Origin: Bradyrhizobium sp. NAS96.2
Lineage (GTDB): Bacteria; Pseudomonadota; Alphaproteobacteria; Rhizobiales; Xanthobacteraceae
DNA: 32,174 bases
NCBI RefSeq assembly: GCF_001908235.1
Contig: NZ_LGHK01000183.1
Span: 1-32,174, forward strand
Reading direction: 5' to 3'
The position numbers and the translations under genes were made by a program. Under the pieces are notes generated by a model, which was not told the origin of the DNA, made no database searches, and was given only the letters and a program-made list of their open reading frames with translations. Of this stretch, positions 1-9,196 are shown piece by piece (position 1 is the first letter of the stretch; each line of letters starts with the position of its first letter).

Positions 1-68
1 GGTGGCCACCCGGATCGAGCCATTCCTTGCGGAACGCAACAAAGATAGCAGAGCCTTCCAGTACAAGG

Positions 69-153
69 TGCGAGCGGAGCGAGCCTCGAAGGATCGACGG
101 CCAGCGGCCGGGCCGTGCATCCTTCGAGACGCGCTTCGCGCTCCTCAGGATGA
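69..153. repeat. Palindromic intergenic repeat downstream of moaC
   Basis: An imperfect inverted repeat. CTCGAAGGAT (85-94) pairs with ATCCTTCGAG (119-128), and the flanks (GCGAGCGGAGCGAG on the left, CGCGCTTCGCGCTCC on the right) extend the stem imperfectly. The CTCAGGATGAC end is typical of a dispersed palindrome in Bradyrhizobium-type genomes (recognised, not searched). It lies downstream of the moaC stop and could end the trp-moaC transcript. I see no supportable gene in positions 1-227. Confidence 0.7.
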
Positions 154-227
154 CGGGGATAGAGACTCGTCCGGCCGACAGGTAGATCAGCTGAAGCTGT
201 CAGTCCCGCGATGCGCGCCCGTTGCGA

Positions 228-758
228 TCAATCGCCGGCGCGATAGTGCCCGGACTTGCCGCCGATCTTCTCGATCAGATGAATGCCTTCGATGCGCACG
301 CCGCGCTCGACCGCCTTGATCATGTCGTAGATCGTCAGGCAGGCGACCGAAACCGCGGTCAGCGCCTCCATCTCGACACCGGTCGGCCCGGTCACCTTGA
401 CGCTGGCGCGGACGATGCAGCCGGGCAGCTTGGCGTCGGTTGCGATGTCGATCGTGACCTTGGTCAGCGCCAGCGGATGGCAGAGCGGGATCAATTCCGA
501 GGTCCGCTTTGCCGCCATGATGCCGGCGATCCGCGCGGTCGCCAGCACGTCGCCCTTCTTGGCTTGCCCCGACTCGATCAGCGCGAGCGTGGCCCTGCTC
601 ATCAGGACGCGGCCTTCAGCGACGGCGGTCCGTTCGGTCGCGGGCTTGGCCGAGACGTCGACCATGCGCGCGTCGCCCTTGGCATCGATATGGGTGAGGG
701 CGGTGCCGGAGCCGGCCGGCTCGGTCTGGGTCTTATTGGCTTTGGACTTCCGCGCCAT
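228..758 (-). CDS. moaC: Cyclic pyranopterin monophosphate synthase MoaC
   Basis: Molybdenum cofactor biosynthesis. MoaC converts the cyclic GTP product of MoaA into cyclic pyranopterin monophosphate in the cytoplasm. The 176-residue protein is near the family's usual 160 residues, with a short Lys-rich N-terminal extension. Recognisable signatures are MVDVSAKPATER, the LIPLCHPLALTKV stretch, GPTGVEMEALTAVSVA, TIYDMIKAVERG with the catalytic Asp/Lys region, and the C-terminal IEKIGGKSGHY. It starts 4 nt after the trpC stop, so it is almost certainly the last visible gene of the trpD-trpC-moaC operon, an order common in rhizobia. A moeA gene often follows but is not evident before the window edge. 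Confidence 0.97.
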   Translation of the reverse strand: MARKSKANKTQTEPAGSGTALTHIDAKGDARMVDVSAKPATERTAVAEGRVLMSRATLALIESGQAKKGDVLATARIAGIMAAKRTSELIPLCHPLALTKVTIDIATDAKLPGCIVRASVKVTGPTGVEMEALTAVSVACLTIYDMIKAVERGVRIEGIHLIEKIGGKSGHYRAGD

Positions 759-762
759 CGCG

Positions 763-1584
763 TCAGCGCGTTGCGGTGGCGCGCGGATCGGCCTGCCGCG
801 TCAGCAGGGCGCGGGTGGCGGCGGTGACGTCCTGCTGGCGCATCAGGCTCTCGCCGACCAGGAAGGTCGACATCCCGACGCGCTCGAGGCGGGCGAGATC
901 ATCAGGCGTGAAGATGCCGCTTTCGCCGACCATCAGGCGGTCGCGCGGGATCAGCGGCGCCAGCGCCTCGCTGGTCGCGAGCGTGGTCTCGAAGGTGCGC
1001 AGATTGCGGTTGTTGACGCCGATCATCGGCGAGCGAAGTTTCAGGGCACGGTCGAGCTCGGCGCGGTCGTGGATCTCGATCAGCACGTCCATGCCGTAGC
1101 CGAGGGCTGTGTCCTCGATCTCCTTCGCCGCCGCGTCGTCGAGCGCGGCCATGATGATCAGGATGCAGTCGGCGCCGTGGGCGCGCGCTTCCGCCACCTG
1201 GTAGGTGTCGAACATGAAGTCCTTGCGCAGCACCGGCAGGTTGGTCGCCGCGCGGGCCGCGACCATGAAGTCGAGATGACCCTGGAACGAGGGCGCGTCC
1301 GTCAGCACCGACAGGCACGCCGCGCCGCCGGCCTCATAGGCCTTTGCGAGCACGGGCGGATCGAAATCGGCCCGGATCAGGCCCTTCGAGGGCGAAGCCT
1401 TCTTCACTTCCGCAATCAACGCGAAATCGCCGCGCGCGTGCTTGTCTTTGAGAGCGCGGACGAAGCCGCGCGGGGCCGAGGCCGATTTCGCCTGCGCTTC
1501 GATATCGGCGAGCGGACGCGCGCGCTTTGCGGCGGCGATCTCCTCGCGCTTGTACGCCTCGATCTTGGTCAGGATGTCGGACAT
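763..1584 (-). CDS. trpC: Indole-3-glycerol phosphate synthase
   Basis: Tryptophan biosynthesis. It decarboxylates and closes the ring of carboxyphenylamino-deoxyribulose phosphate to give indole-3-glycerol phosphate. The 273-residue protein is a monofunctional TrpC of normal length, with no fused TrpF. Visible (beta/alpha)8-barrel signatures are EVKKASPSKGLIRADFDP with active-site Lys, LPVLRKDFM with the second Lys, IGVNNRNLRTFE, and MVGESGIFTPDDL with the phosphate-binding C-terminal loop. It begins 10 nt after the trpD stop and ends 4 nt before moaC, so the three genes are probably co-transcribed. Confidence 0.98.
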   Translation of the reverse strand: MSDILTKIEAYKREEIAAAKRARPLADIEAQAKSASAPRGFVRALKDKHARGDFALIAEVKKASPSKGLIRADFDPPVLAKAYEAGGAACLSVLTDAPSFQGHLDFMVAARAATNLPVLRKDFMFDTYQVAEARAHGADCILIIMAALDDAAAKEIEDTALGYGMDVLIEIHDRAELDRALKLRSPMIGVNNRNLRTFETTLATSEALAPLIPRDRLMVGESGIFTPDDLARLERVGMSTFLVGESLMRQQDVTAATRALLTRQADPRATATR

Positions 1585-1594
1585 CTCTGTACTC

Positions 1595-2608
1595 TCAGCC
1601 GTTGGACACCGCGATCAGATGCTTGAGCCGCGCAGCGGCCGCACCGCTGTCGAGCGACTGGGCGCCGATCGCGACCCCTTCCTTCAGATCCTTGGCGCGG
1701 CCGGCCACGATCAGGGCCGCGGCGGCGTTGAGCAGGGCGACGTCGCGATAGCCGCTCGGCTTGCCCTGCAGCACGCTGGAGAGCGCGATCGCATTGGCGT
1801 CGGCATCGCCGCCCTTCAGCGCCTCGCCGCCGACGCGGCCAAGGCCAGCCTCCTCGGGCGTCACCTCGAATGTCCTGATCTCGCCGTTATCGAGCGTCGC
1901 GACGAAGGTCGGACCGGTGAGGGTGATCTCGTCGAGGCCATCGGAGCCGTGCACGACCCAGACCTTGTCCGAGCCGAGATTCTTCAGCACCTGCGCCAGC
2001 GGCTGCACCCACTGCCGCGAGAACACGCCGACCATCTGCCGCTTGACGCCGGCCGGGTTCGACAGCGGTCCGAGCAGGTTGAAGATGGTGCGGGTGGCGA
2101 GCTCGACCCGGGTCGGGCCGACATTCTTCATCGCCGGATGATGCGCGGGCGCGAACATGAAGCCGATGCCGGCCTCCGCGACGCAGCGTCCGACCTGCGC
2201 CGGCGTCAGATCGAGCTTGACCCCGAGCGAGGCCAGCACGTCGGCGGCGCCCGAGCGCGACGACAGCGCGCGGTTGCCGTGTTTGGCGACGGGCACGCCG
2301 GCGCCGGCCACGATGAAAGCCGCGCAGGTCGAGACATTGACCGAGCCGGAGCCGTCGCCGCCGGTGCCGACGATATCGACGGCCTCGGCCGGCGCCTTGA
2401 CCGGCAGCATCTTGCCGCGCATCGCGGTGACGGCGCCGGTGATCTCCTCGACGGTCTCGCCGCGCACCCGCAGCGCCATCAACAGCCCGCCCATCTGCGA
2501 GGGCGTGGCTTCGCCCGACATCATGCTGTCGAAGGCAGACGCCGCTTCTTCACGCGTCAGCGTGGCGCCGGTAGCGACTTTTCCGATGATCGATTTCAGG
2601 TCGTCCAT
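1595..2608 (-). CDS. trpD: Anthranilate phosphoribosyltransferase
   Basis: Transfers phosphoribose from PRPP to anthranilate, the second committed step of tryptophan synthesis. The 337-residue length is standard. The PRPP/Mg loop GTGGDGSGSVNVST lies at about residues 81-94, followed by KHGNRALSSRSGAADVL (about 109-125), the anthranilate-contacting HHPAMKNVGPTR segment, NLLGPLSNPAG, and the acidic GLDEIT Mg site. It is the first of the tightly packed trpD-trpC-moaC genes. No trpG/trpE lies immediately upstream; a ppiD-like gene is there instead, as expected where trpE and trpG are fused elsewhere. A strong hairpin (2646-2669) separates it from that gene. Confidence 0.98.
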   Translation of the reverse strand: MDDLKSIIGKVATGATLTREEAASAFDSMMSGEATPSQMGGLLMALRVRGETVEEITGAVTAMRGKMLPVKAPAEAVDIVGTGGDGSGSVNVSTCAAFIVAGAGVPVAKHGNRALSSRSGAADVLASLGVKLDLTPAQVGRCVAEAGIGFMFAPAHHPAMKNVGPTRVELATRTIFNLLGPLSNPAGVKRQMVGVFSRQWVQPLAQVLKNLGSDKVWVVHGSDGLDEITLTGPTFVATLDNGEIRTFEVTPEEAGLGRVGGEALKGGDADANAIALSSVLQGKPSGYRDVALLNAAAALIVAGRAKDLKEGVAIGAQSLDSGAAAARLKHLIAVSNG

Positions 2609-2645
2609 TCGCTGGCCCAGGGTCTGTTGTTGGAGCTTGATCTGC

Positions 2646-2669
2646 GGACAGCACGCCGTCGTGCTGTCC
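2646..2669 (-). terminator. Perfect 10-bp hairpin between ppiD-like gene and trpD
   Basis: GGACAGCACG (2646-2655) is the exact reverse complement of CGTGCTGTCC (2660-2669), with a 4-nt loop. It begins about 10 nt past the stop of the ppiD-like gene and lies 38 nt before the trpD start. No T-run follows on the minus strand, so this is not a classic intrinsic terminator. It could be a terminator of the GC-rich type, an mRNA processing site, or an attenuator/translation-control hairpin for trpD. Confidence 0.6.
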
Positions 2670-2678
2670 CGATCATGC

Positions 2679-4580
2679 TCAATTATTTGCGCCTGTCACC
2701 TGTGCGAAGGCTGCCTGGTTGATGGTTACGCCGATGTCGGTCTCGATCTTGCTGACATACTGCGCGACCTGCTCGTCGCTCATCGAGCGCCGCAGCGCCT
2801 CGGTGAGCTGCTTGGCTGCGTCGGAAGCGAAGTCGACCGGCGGCACCGTCACATTGGTGACGCGGAACACGACCCACTGGCTGCCGCCGGCGGTCGATGT
2901 CTGTCCGTCGCCATCCTTGGCGGTGCGGAATGCGGCCGCGATCACGCCGGCCGGCACGCCGGGCGGGGAGGCCTCGCGGTTGAAGTTCGCGGCGGTCTCG
3001 ACCTTGACGCCGGCCGCCGTGGCCTCGTCGGCGAGCTTGGCGCCGCTGTCGAGCTTCTGGACCATCTCGGTCGCCTTGGCGCGCAGCTTGGCGGAGATCT
3101 GATCCTCCCGCCACTTCGCCTCGACCTGGTCGTGGACCTCGTCGAGGGGACGCTCGCGCGACGGCGTGATGCCGAGCACGTCGTACCAGACATAGCCGTT
3201 GTTGAACTGGATCGGGTCGTTGTCGACGCCGACGTCGCTGTTGAAGGCCTGCGACACCACGTCGAGGCCGCGCGGGATGTTCGACGCGACCTGGCCGTTC
3301 GGCAAGCGGCCCGAGCGATCGACCGCATCGATCGTGACGGCGTTCAGTTTCAGCTTCTGTGCCGCGTCGATCACGCTGGAGCCGCCGCCGCGCTCGTCTT
3401 CCATCTTGTCGCGCAGTTCGGCCACCTTGGTGCGGGCGCGCTCGGAGGCGATCTCGTTCTTCACCTGCTGCGCCATGCTGTCATAGGTCGGGATCACGCC
3501 CGGCTCGATCTTGCCGACCTTGACCAGCGCGATGCCGAAGCGGCCCTGGACCGGCTGGCTGACCTCGCCCGACGGGAGAGAGAAAGCGGCATCGCCGACG
3601 GCCGGATCGAGGATCGCCGACTTTGCGACCAGGCCGAGATTGACGTCGGCCGGGCTGAGCTTGCGTTCCTTGGCGATGTCGTCGAATGAGGTGCCTGACG
3701 TGATGCGCGCGCGGGCGGCCTGCGCCTCGCCGGCGTCCGGAAACACGATCTGCGAGACCTCACGCTTCTCGGGCGTGCTGAGCCGGTCCTTGCGCTCCTC
3801 GAAGAGCTTCTTGGCGTCCTCGTCCGACACCGTTTCCCACTTGCCGATTTCCTCCGGCGTGATCGCGACGAAGGAGATCTTGCGGTATTCGGGCGCGCGG
3901 AACTGAACCTTGTGGTCCTCGAAATAGGCGGCGAGCGCTTCGGGCGAGGGCGGATCGATGGTGCCGGCCTGCGCGGCGCCGAGCGTGACGTAATCGATCG
4001 AGCGCTGCTCGTTCTGGAAACGGGTCAGCGCCTCGATCATCGATTTGGTCGGCTCGATCCCGGACGAGATGGTGCCGGCGATCTGCCGCCGCAGGCCGAC
4101 GCGGCGCTGCTCGGCGATGTAGCGGCCCTCGGTGTAGCCGAAGTTGCGGATCACGGACTGGAAGCGCTGCGGATCGAACTGGCCATTGAGGCCCTTGAAG
4201 TTCGGATCGTTGTAGATCGTGCGCAGCACCTCGGCATCGGACTGGTTGAGGCCCATGCGGCGCGCTTCTTCATCGAGCGCGGCCTCCGCGAGCGTCTGCT
4301 GCAGCACCTGGCGATCAATCCCGAAGGCGCGCGCCTGGTCCGGCGTCAGCGGACGGCCGAACTGGCGGCCAAGCTGCTGCAAGCGGTCGGTATAGATCTG
4401 GCGGAACTGCTCGGCGGAAATCTCGGTTCCACCGACCTTGGCGAAGGTCGACTGGCCAAACCCCTTGAAAATGTCGGCAATGCCCCAAATTCCGAAACTG
4501 ACGATCAAAACGCCCATCACCACGGCCATAATCGTCTTGCCGAGCCAGTTTGATGAGGCTTTCCGCATTCCTCGAAGCAT
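2679..4580 (-). CDS. Membrane-anchored PpiD/SurA-type peptidyl-prolyl isomerase
   Basis: A periplasmic folding factor held in the inner membrane. The 633-residue protein matches the PpiD layout: a short basic cytoplasmic N-terminus, one membrane segment at about residues 16-36 (TIMAVVMGVLIVSFGIWG), a SurA-N-like helical region (about 45-250), a parvulin (PPIC) domain at about 268-370 (EKREVSQIVF, AFSLPSGEVSQPVQGRFG), and a second helical chaperone region to the C-terminus. E. coli PpiD is 623 residues and works at the Sec translocon exit. The parvulin domain of PpiD proteins is often catalytically weak, so chaperone activity may dominate (family knowledge). It is upstream of trpD on the same strand and divergent from tpiA. 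The start has an AGGAGG-like element (GGAGG on plus complement side is absent; the best match is CCCTCCTG read as CAGGAGGG near 4599), so the start is chosen mainly by the signal-anchor position. Confidence 0.9.
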   Translation of the reverse strand: MLRGMRKASSNWLGKTIMAVVMGVLIVSFGIWGIADIFKGFGQSTFAKVGGTEISAEQFRQIYTDRLQQLGRQFGRPLTPDQARAFGIDRQVLQQTLAEAALDEEARRMGLNQSDAEVLRTIYNDPNFKGLNGQFDPQRFQSVIRNFGYTEGRYIAEQRRVGLRRQIAGTISSGIEPTKSMIEALTRFQNEQRSIDYVTLGAAQAGTIDPPSPEALAAYFEDHKVQFRAPEYRKISFVAITPEEIGKWETVSDEDAKKLFEERKDRLSTPEKREVSQIVFPDAGEAQAARARITSGTSFDDIAKERKLSPADVNLGLVAKSAILDPAVGDAAFSLPSGEVSQPVQGRFGIALVKVGKIEPGVIPTYDSMAQQVKNEIASERARTKVAELRDKMEDERGGGSSVIDAAQKLKLNAVTIDAVDRSGRLPNGQVASNIPRGLDVVSQAFNSDVGVDNDPIQFNNGYVWYDVLGITPSRERPLDEVHDQVEAKWREDQISAKLRAKATEMVQKLDSGAKLADEATAAGVKVETAANFNREASPPGVPAGVIAAAFRTAKDGDGQTSTAGGSQWVVFRVTNVTVPPVDFASDAAKQLTEALRRSMSDEQVAQYVSKIETDIGVTINQAAFAQVTGANN

Positions 4581-4819
4581 GGGTCCAACTTGTTTTACAG
4601 GAGGGGAACCGGGTCGTGCCCAAATGGGACCAAAAGTCGGGACTTTTTGTCCGGCAGCAGGGCGTCACCGAATTGAAAACGCTTATAAAGTGGCCGAAGC
4701 CCCCCCGCAACCATGGGTAAGGGGGCGGATTGAAGCGGTCAGCAGGCACGAGCCGTGCTCTGGAAGTCGCCGCCCGGCTCTGATAGCGCAGGGGAGGCTT
4801 GAATGATGGGAAATCCGAC

Positions 4820-5572
4820 ATGACCGACGCCATCCGGCCGCTGATCGCCGGCAACTGGAAAATGAACGGCCTGAAATCCTCCTTTGCCGAGTTCGGCGCG
4901 ATGCTGGCCGGCGCCGGCGGCGTCGCCGGGAAGGCCGATCTCCTGGTCTGTCCGCCGGCGACATTGGTCGGCGCTTTTGCCGACAAGGCGCGCGGCTCGA
5001 AGGTTTCCGTCGGCGCCCAGGACTGCCATCCGAAGGCATCGGGCGCCCACACCGGTGACCTCTCGGCGGAGATGTTCAAGGACCTCGGCGCGGTCGCCAT
5101 CATCGTCGGCCACTCCGAGCGGCGCGCCGACCATGGCGAGAGCGATGCCCTGATTCGGCAGAAGGCGGAGGCGGTCTGGCGCGCCGGACTGACCGCGATC
5201 GTCTGCATCGGCGAGACGCGCGAGCAGCGCGACGCCGGCAAGACGCTCGATGTCTGCGGCACCCAGCTTGCGGGCTCGCTGCCCGACGGCTCGACCGCGG
5301 CCAATCTGGTGGTGGCCTATGAACCGGTCTGGGCGATCGGCACCGGGTTGACCCCGACCACCGGGGATGTCGAGGAAGTTCACAGGTTTATCCGGGGACA
5401 GCTCACTGATCGCTTCAAGGGCGAGGGAAGTAAGATCAGGATCCTCTATGGCGGCTCGGTGAAGCCGTCGAACGCCGCAGAGTTGATGGCCGTCGCCAAC
5501 GTCAACGGTGCGCTGGTCGGCGGCGCCAGCTTGAAGGCATCCGACTTCCTGGCGATCGCCGCGGGCTGTTAG
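4820..5572 (+). CDS. tpiA: Triosephosphate isomerase
   Basis: Interconverts dihydroxyacetone phosphate and glyceraldehyde 3-phosphate in glycolysis/gluconeogenesis. With the ATG at 4820 it is 250 residues, the family norm. Signatures are PLIAGNWKMNG with the catalytic Lys, GHSERR with the catalytic His, AYEPVWAIGTG with the catalytic Glu, and LYGGSVKP for phosphate binding. An in-frame TTG at 4799 would add seven residues; the ATG is preferred because MTDAIRPLIAGNWK is the usual rhizobial N-terminus. A GGGGAGGC element (4791-4798) favours the region but sits far from the ATG, so the TTG start is not fully excluded. It is divergent from the ppiD-like gene and convergent with the GNAT gene. Confidence 0.97.
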   Translation: MTDAIRPLIAGNWKMNGLKSSFAEFGAMLAGAGGVAGKADLLVCPPATLVGAFADKARGSKVSVGAQDCHPKASGAHTGDLSAEMFKDLGAVAIIVGHSERRADHGESDALIRQKAEAVWRAGLTAIVCIGETREQRDAGKTLDVCGTQLAGSLPDGSTAANLVVAYEPVWAIGTGLTPTTGDVEEVHRFIRGQLTDRFKGEGSKIRILYGGSVKPSNAAELMAVANVNGALVGGASLKASDFLAIAAGC

Positions 5573-5591
5573 GCGGACGGCGCTCCGTCCA

Positions 5592-5677
5592 CGTCATTGC
5601 GAGCGAAGCGAAGCAATCCATTTCACCGCGTGTGCGGATCGATGGATTGCTTCGTCGCTTCGCTCCTCGCAATGACG
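5592..5677. repeat. Palindromic repeat at tpiA/GNAT convergent ends
   Basis: CGTCATTGCGAGCGAAGCGA at the left end is mirrored by TCGCTTCGCTCCTCGCAATG near the right end. The arms continue through AAGCAATCCAT and ATGGATTGCTT, with a short loop around 5622-5641. The right arm carries about six extra bases. It lies between two convergent genes, 19 nt after the tpiA stop and 8 nt before the GNAT stop, so a transcript from either strand would form a long hairpin. It belongs to a dispersed palindrome family familiar from Bradyrhizobium; a decayed relative is at 12534-12640. Confidence 0.88.
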
Positions 5678-5684
5678 GTTCGGA

Positions 5685-6215
5685 CTAAGCCACAGCCACA
5701 CCGATCCGCTTCCAATAGATCATCGTCCCGGTGAGGCCGCCATGCGGCTTCAGCGCGTAATCCGGGATGAGTCCGGTGAGCTGAAAGCCCAACCGCTCAT
5801 AGAATGGCCCGGCGCCGTCCTCCTCGGCGGTGTCGAGCACCAACAGCGTGCGTCCGTGCGTGATCGCAAGCTGCTCGGCGGCGCGCATCAAGGCCGTCGC
5901 CACGCCGCGACCGCGGCGGGCGACGCGCGTCATCATCTTTGCGATCTCGGCGCGGTGCGGCTGGTTCGGCGGCAGCTTGAGCAGCAGCGTTACGGTGCCG
6001 ATAAGATCATTGCCGTCGAACGCGCCGAGCACTACTCGCTCGCCGCGCGCCGCTGCGCCAAGCGAGTCCTGCCAGAACGCGTCGGCGTCCTCCGGCGCCA
6101 GCGGATGCATGAAGCTGACGGAGCCGCCGTTGGCGACGGTCTCGATCAACAGCTCACTGAGCGCGTTGCGAATCCCGCGCTCGTCGGCGAGCGGCTTGAT
6201 GGAAAACTGCGACAT
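5685..6215 (-). CDS. GNAT-family N-acetyltransferase
   Basis: A small acetyl-CoA-dependent acyltransferase of 176 residues, a single GNAT domain. The acetyl-CoA pyrophosphate loop is visible as RRGRGVATALMRAAEQLA, preceded by the beta-4 strand GTVTLLLKLPPNQPHRAEI, and followed by LLVLDTAEEDGAGPFYERLGF, a typical motif-B region with the FYERLGF signature. The substrate cannot be told from sequence. The start is 3 nt after the stop of the XRE/cupin regulator, so the two are almost certainly one transcript. The likely reading is a regulator with an adjacent modifying or detoxifying enzyme, but this is inference. Confidence 0.93.
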   Translation of the reverse strand: MSQFSIKPLADERGIRNALSELLIETVANGGSVSFMHPLAPEDADAFWQDSLGAAARGERVVLGAFDGNDLIGTVTLLLKLPPNQPHRAEIAKMMTRVARRGRGVATALMRAAEQLAITHGRTLLVLDTAEEDGAGPFYERLGFQLTGLIPDYALKPHGGLTGTMIYWKRIGVAVA

Positions 6216-6218
6216 GCA

Positions 6219-6785
6219 TCAGCTCCGGGCCAGGGCGACTACGTAGGTGCAACCGGCATTGGTTTCGTTGGCGAAGGTGGTTTCCGCAGGCGGGCCGAAG
6301 CCGAGGCAATCGCCGGGGCCAAGCACATGGCGTGCGCCGCTCTCGGTGATGACGAGGCTGCCGGTCAGCACCCAGACCAGTTGGCGGATGTGGGCATAGG
6401 ACGAGGCGGGCAGGGTCACGGACTGCTTCGGCGGCAGCTCGACCCGCACCAGTTCGACCGGATGATCGGGACGGCTGAACACCTGGCGGCGGAGGTAACC
6501 GGTTTCGGGATCGCGCCACACCGGCTGCGTGGCGGCGCGTGACAGCCGCTCGCCCTGGCCCTCGGCGCGCAGCATCAGACCGGCCAGCGTGAGGTCGAAG
6601 GCCGAGGCGAGGCGTACCAGCACCACCGCGGTGGGACTGACTTCGGCGCGCTCGATTTTGCTGATGGTCGCCTTCGAGACCCCGGCGCGTTCGGCAAGCT
6701 CGGCCAGCGACCAGCCCCGGCCGTCGCGTTCGAGCCTGATCCGCTGCGCCAGGCGTTGGCTCAGGTCGTCTACCAAAGTATCCAT
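6219..6785 (-). CDS. XRE-family regulator with C-terminal cupin domain
   Basis: A 188-residue DNA-binding protein. Residues about 8-62 form an XRE/Cro-type helix-turn-helix (WSLAELAERAGVSKATISKI is the recognition region). Residues about 110-180 form a cupin-2 beta-barrel (LVWVLTGSLVITESGARHVL, GPGDCLGFGPPAETTFANET) that in this family senses a small ligand. XRE-cupin regulators of this layout usually control adjacent metabolic or transport genes. Here the only co-directional partner is the GNAT gene 3 nt downstream. There is no Shine-Dalgarno sequence before the ATG; instead a TATAAT ends 6 nt upstream, so translation is probably leaderless. Divergent from secG. Confidence 0.93.
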   Translation of the reverse strand: MDTLVDDLSQRLAQRIRLERDGRGWSLAELAERAGVSKATISKIERAEVSPTAVVLVRLASAFDLTLAGLMLRAEGQGERLSRAATQPVWRDPETGYLRRQVFSRPDHPVELVRVELPPKQSVTLPASSYAHIRQLVWVLTGSLVITESGARHVLGPGDCLGFGPPAETTFANETNAGCTYVVALARS

Positions 6786-6791
6786 ATGTCA

Positions 6792-6821
6792 ATTATAATG
6801 GAATAGAGCGGTTCCGATCAA
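6792..6821 (-). promoter_or_regulatory. Sigma-70-like promoter placing transcription start at the XRE start codon
   Basis: Read on the minus strand: TTGATC (6821-6816), an 18-bp spacer, then TATAAT (6797-6792), followed by TGACAT and the ATG at 6785. The -10 box is a perfect consensus and the -35 matches four of six. A start site 6-8 nt after the -10 falls on or within a base or two of the ATG, implying a leaderless mRNA. The hexamers are seen directly; promoter activity is inferred. Confidence 0.6.
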
Positions 6822-6989
6822 GGCCCCGAGGGAGCGCGATCGGCATCGCTTGCGATGTCAGCCGATGCGACTATCTCGGGGGTGACAATGCCCGGTGCAA
6901 TCGTGTAACAGGGCGCGACTTCACGAAAACCGTAGAGCCGATAGCGCCGTTTGTCTGGCCGCTTGGCGGCTTGTGACGGAAGGCTTGCG

Positions 6990-7379
6990 ATGCAGACTGT
7001 CGTTATCATTATTCATCTCATGATCGTCGCCGTCATGATCGGCGCGGTGTTGCTGCAGAAATCCGAAGGCGGTGGCCTTGGCATGGGCGGCGGCGCCGGC
7101 TTCATGTCGAGCCGCGGCACCGCGAATCTGTTGTCGCGGACCACCGCGATCCTCGCGGCCGGCTTCTTCCTCACCAGCCTGTTTCTGTCCTGGTACGCGG
7201 GCTACGACCGCAAGCCGAGCTCGATCATCGGCACCGGCGCACCGGCGCAGACCCAGCCGGCCGGCGGCGCGCCGCTGACGCCCCCGACCTCCGGCGGCAT
7301 CCTCGATTCGCTGAAGAAGACCGACGAGCAGCAGGGCCAGCAGGCTCCGAGCGGCCCGCAGGCGCCTCGGTCGCAATAA
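6990..7379 (+). CDS. secG: Preprotein translocase subunit SecG
   Basis: The small accessory subunit of the SecYEG protein-export channel in the inner membrane. The product is 129 residues with the ATG at 6990, preceded by GGAAGG about 7 nt upstream. Two membrane segments are visible: residues about 2-21 (VVIIIHLMIVAVMIGAVLLQ) and about 52-70 (TAILAAGFFLTSLFLSWYA). Between them is the conserved KSEGGGLGMGGGAGFMSSRG loop, diagnostic for SecG. The tail is a disordered Pro/Gln/Ala-rich stretch, longer than in E. coli SecG (110 residues) but usual in rhizobia. It lies 167 nt ahead of pyrG on the same strand. Confidence 0.96.
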   Translation: MQTVVIIIHLMIVAVMIGAVLLQKSEGGGLGMGGGAGFMSSRGTANLLSRTTAILAAGFFLTSLFLSWYAGYDRKPSSIIGTGAPAQTQPAGGAPLTPPTSGGILDSLKKTDEQQGQQAPSGPQAPRSQ

Positions 7380-7473
7380 AGCAGGGTGGCCATGCAGGAT
7401 GCACCGCTGGCATCCTGCATCAGGAATACCCATCAATAGTCTGAAATCGCTCGCAATTTAACGTAACCCACAG

Positions 7474-7521
7474 CCCGGTGGTTTGTTTGCCGGGAACAAC
7501 CGATTCGTTTTGCGAATCGGT
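7474..7521 (+). promoter_or_regulatory. Two consecutive hairpins in the secG-pyrG spacer
   Basis: CCCGG (7474-7478) can pair with CCGGG (7490-7494). Then ACCGATTCG (7499-7507) is the exact reverse complement of CGAATCGGT (7513-7521), with a 5-nt TTTTG loop. The second stem ends about 25 nt before the pyrG ATG. No T-run follows either hairpin, so an ordinary intrinsic terminator is unlikely. They may form the pyrG leader, or the first may mark the secG transcript end. The pairing is seen; the function is not known. Confidence 0.45.
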
Positions 7522-7546
7522 GGAGTCGGCTTAAAGGTAAAGTCCC

Positions 7547-9178
<1,632 letters not shown>

Positions 9179-9196
9179 CCGCGGTCAGCTGCGCCG

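Noticed and set aside
222..1626. Long plus-strand open frames opposite moaC and trpC
   Set aside because: They are Arg/Asp/Gly-rich with no family resemblance, typical antisense shadows in GC-rich DNA, and the minus strand holds clear conserved enzymes.
4610..4700. AAAAGTC/GACTTTT inverted pair in the ppiD-tpiA spacer as a terminator
   Set aside because: It has only a two-base loop, lies between divergent starts, and no transcript should end there; at most it is part of a promoter.
5592..5602. CATTGC in the palindrome at 5592 as another response-regulator half-site
   Set aside because: There is no second half-site 11 bp away and the sequence belongs to the dispersed repeat.
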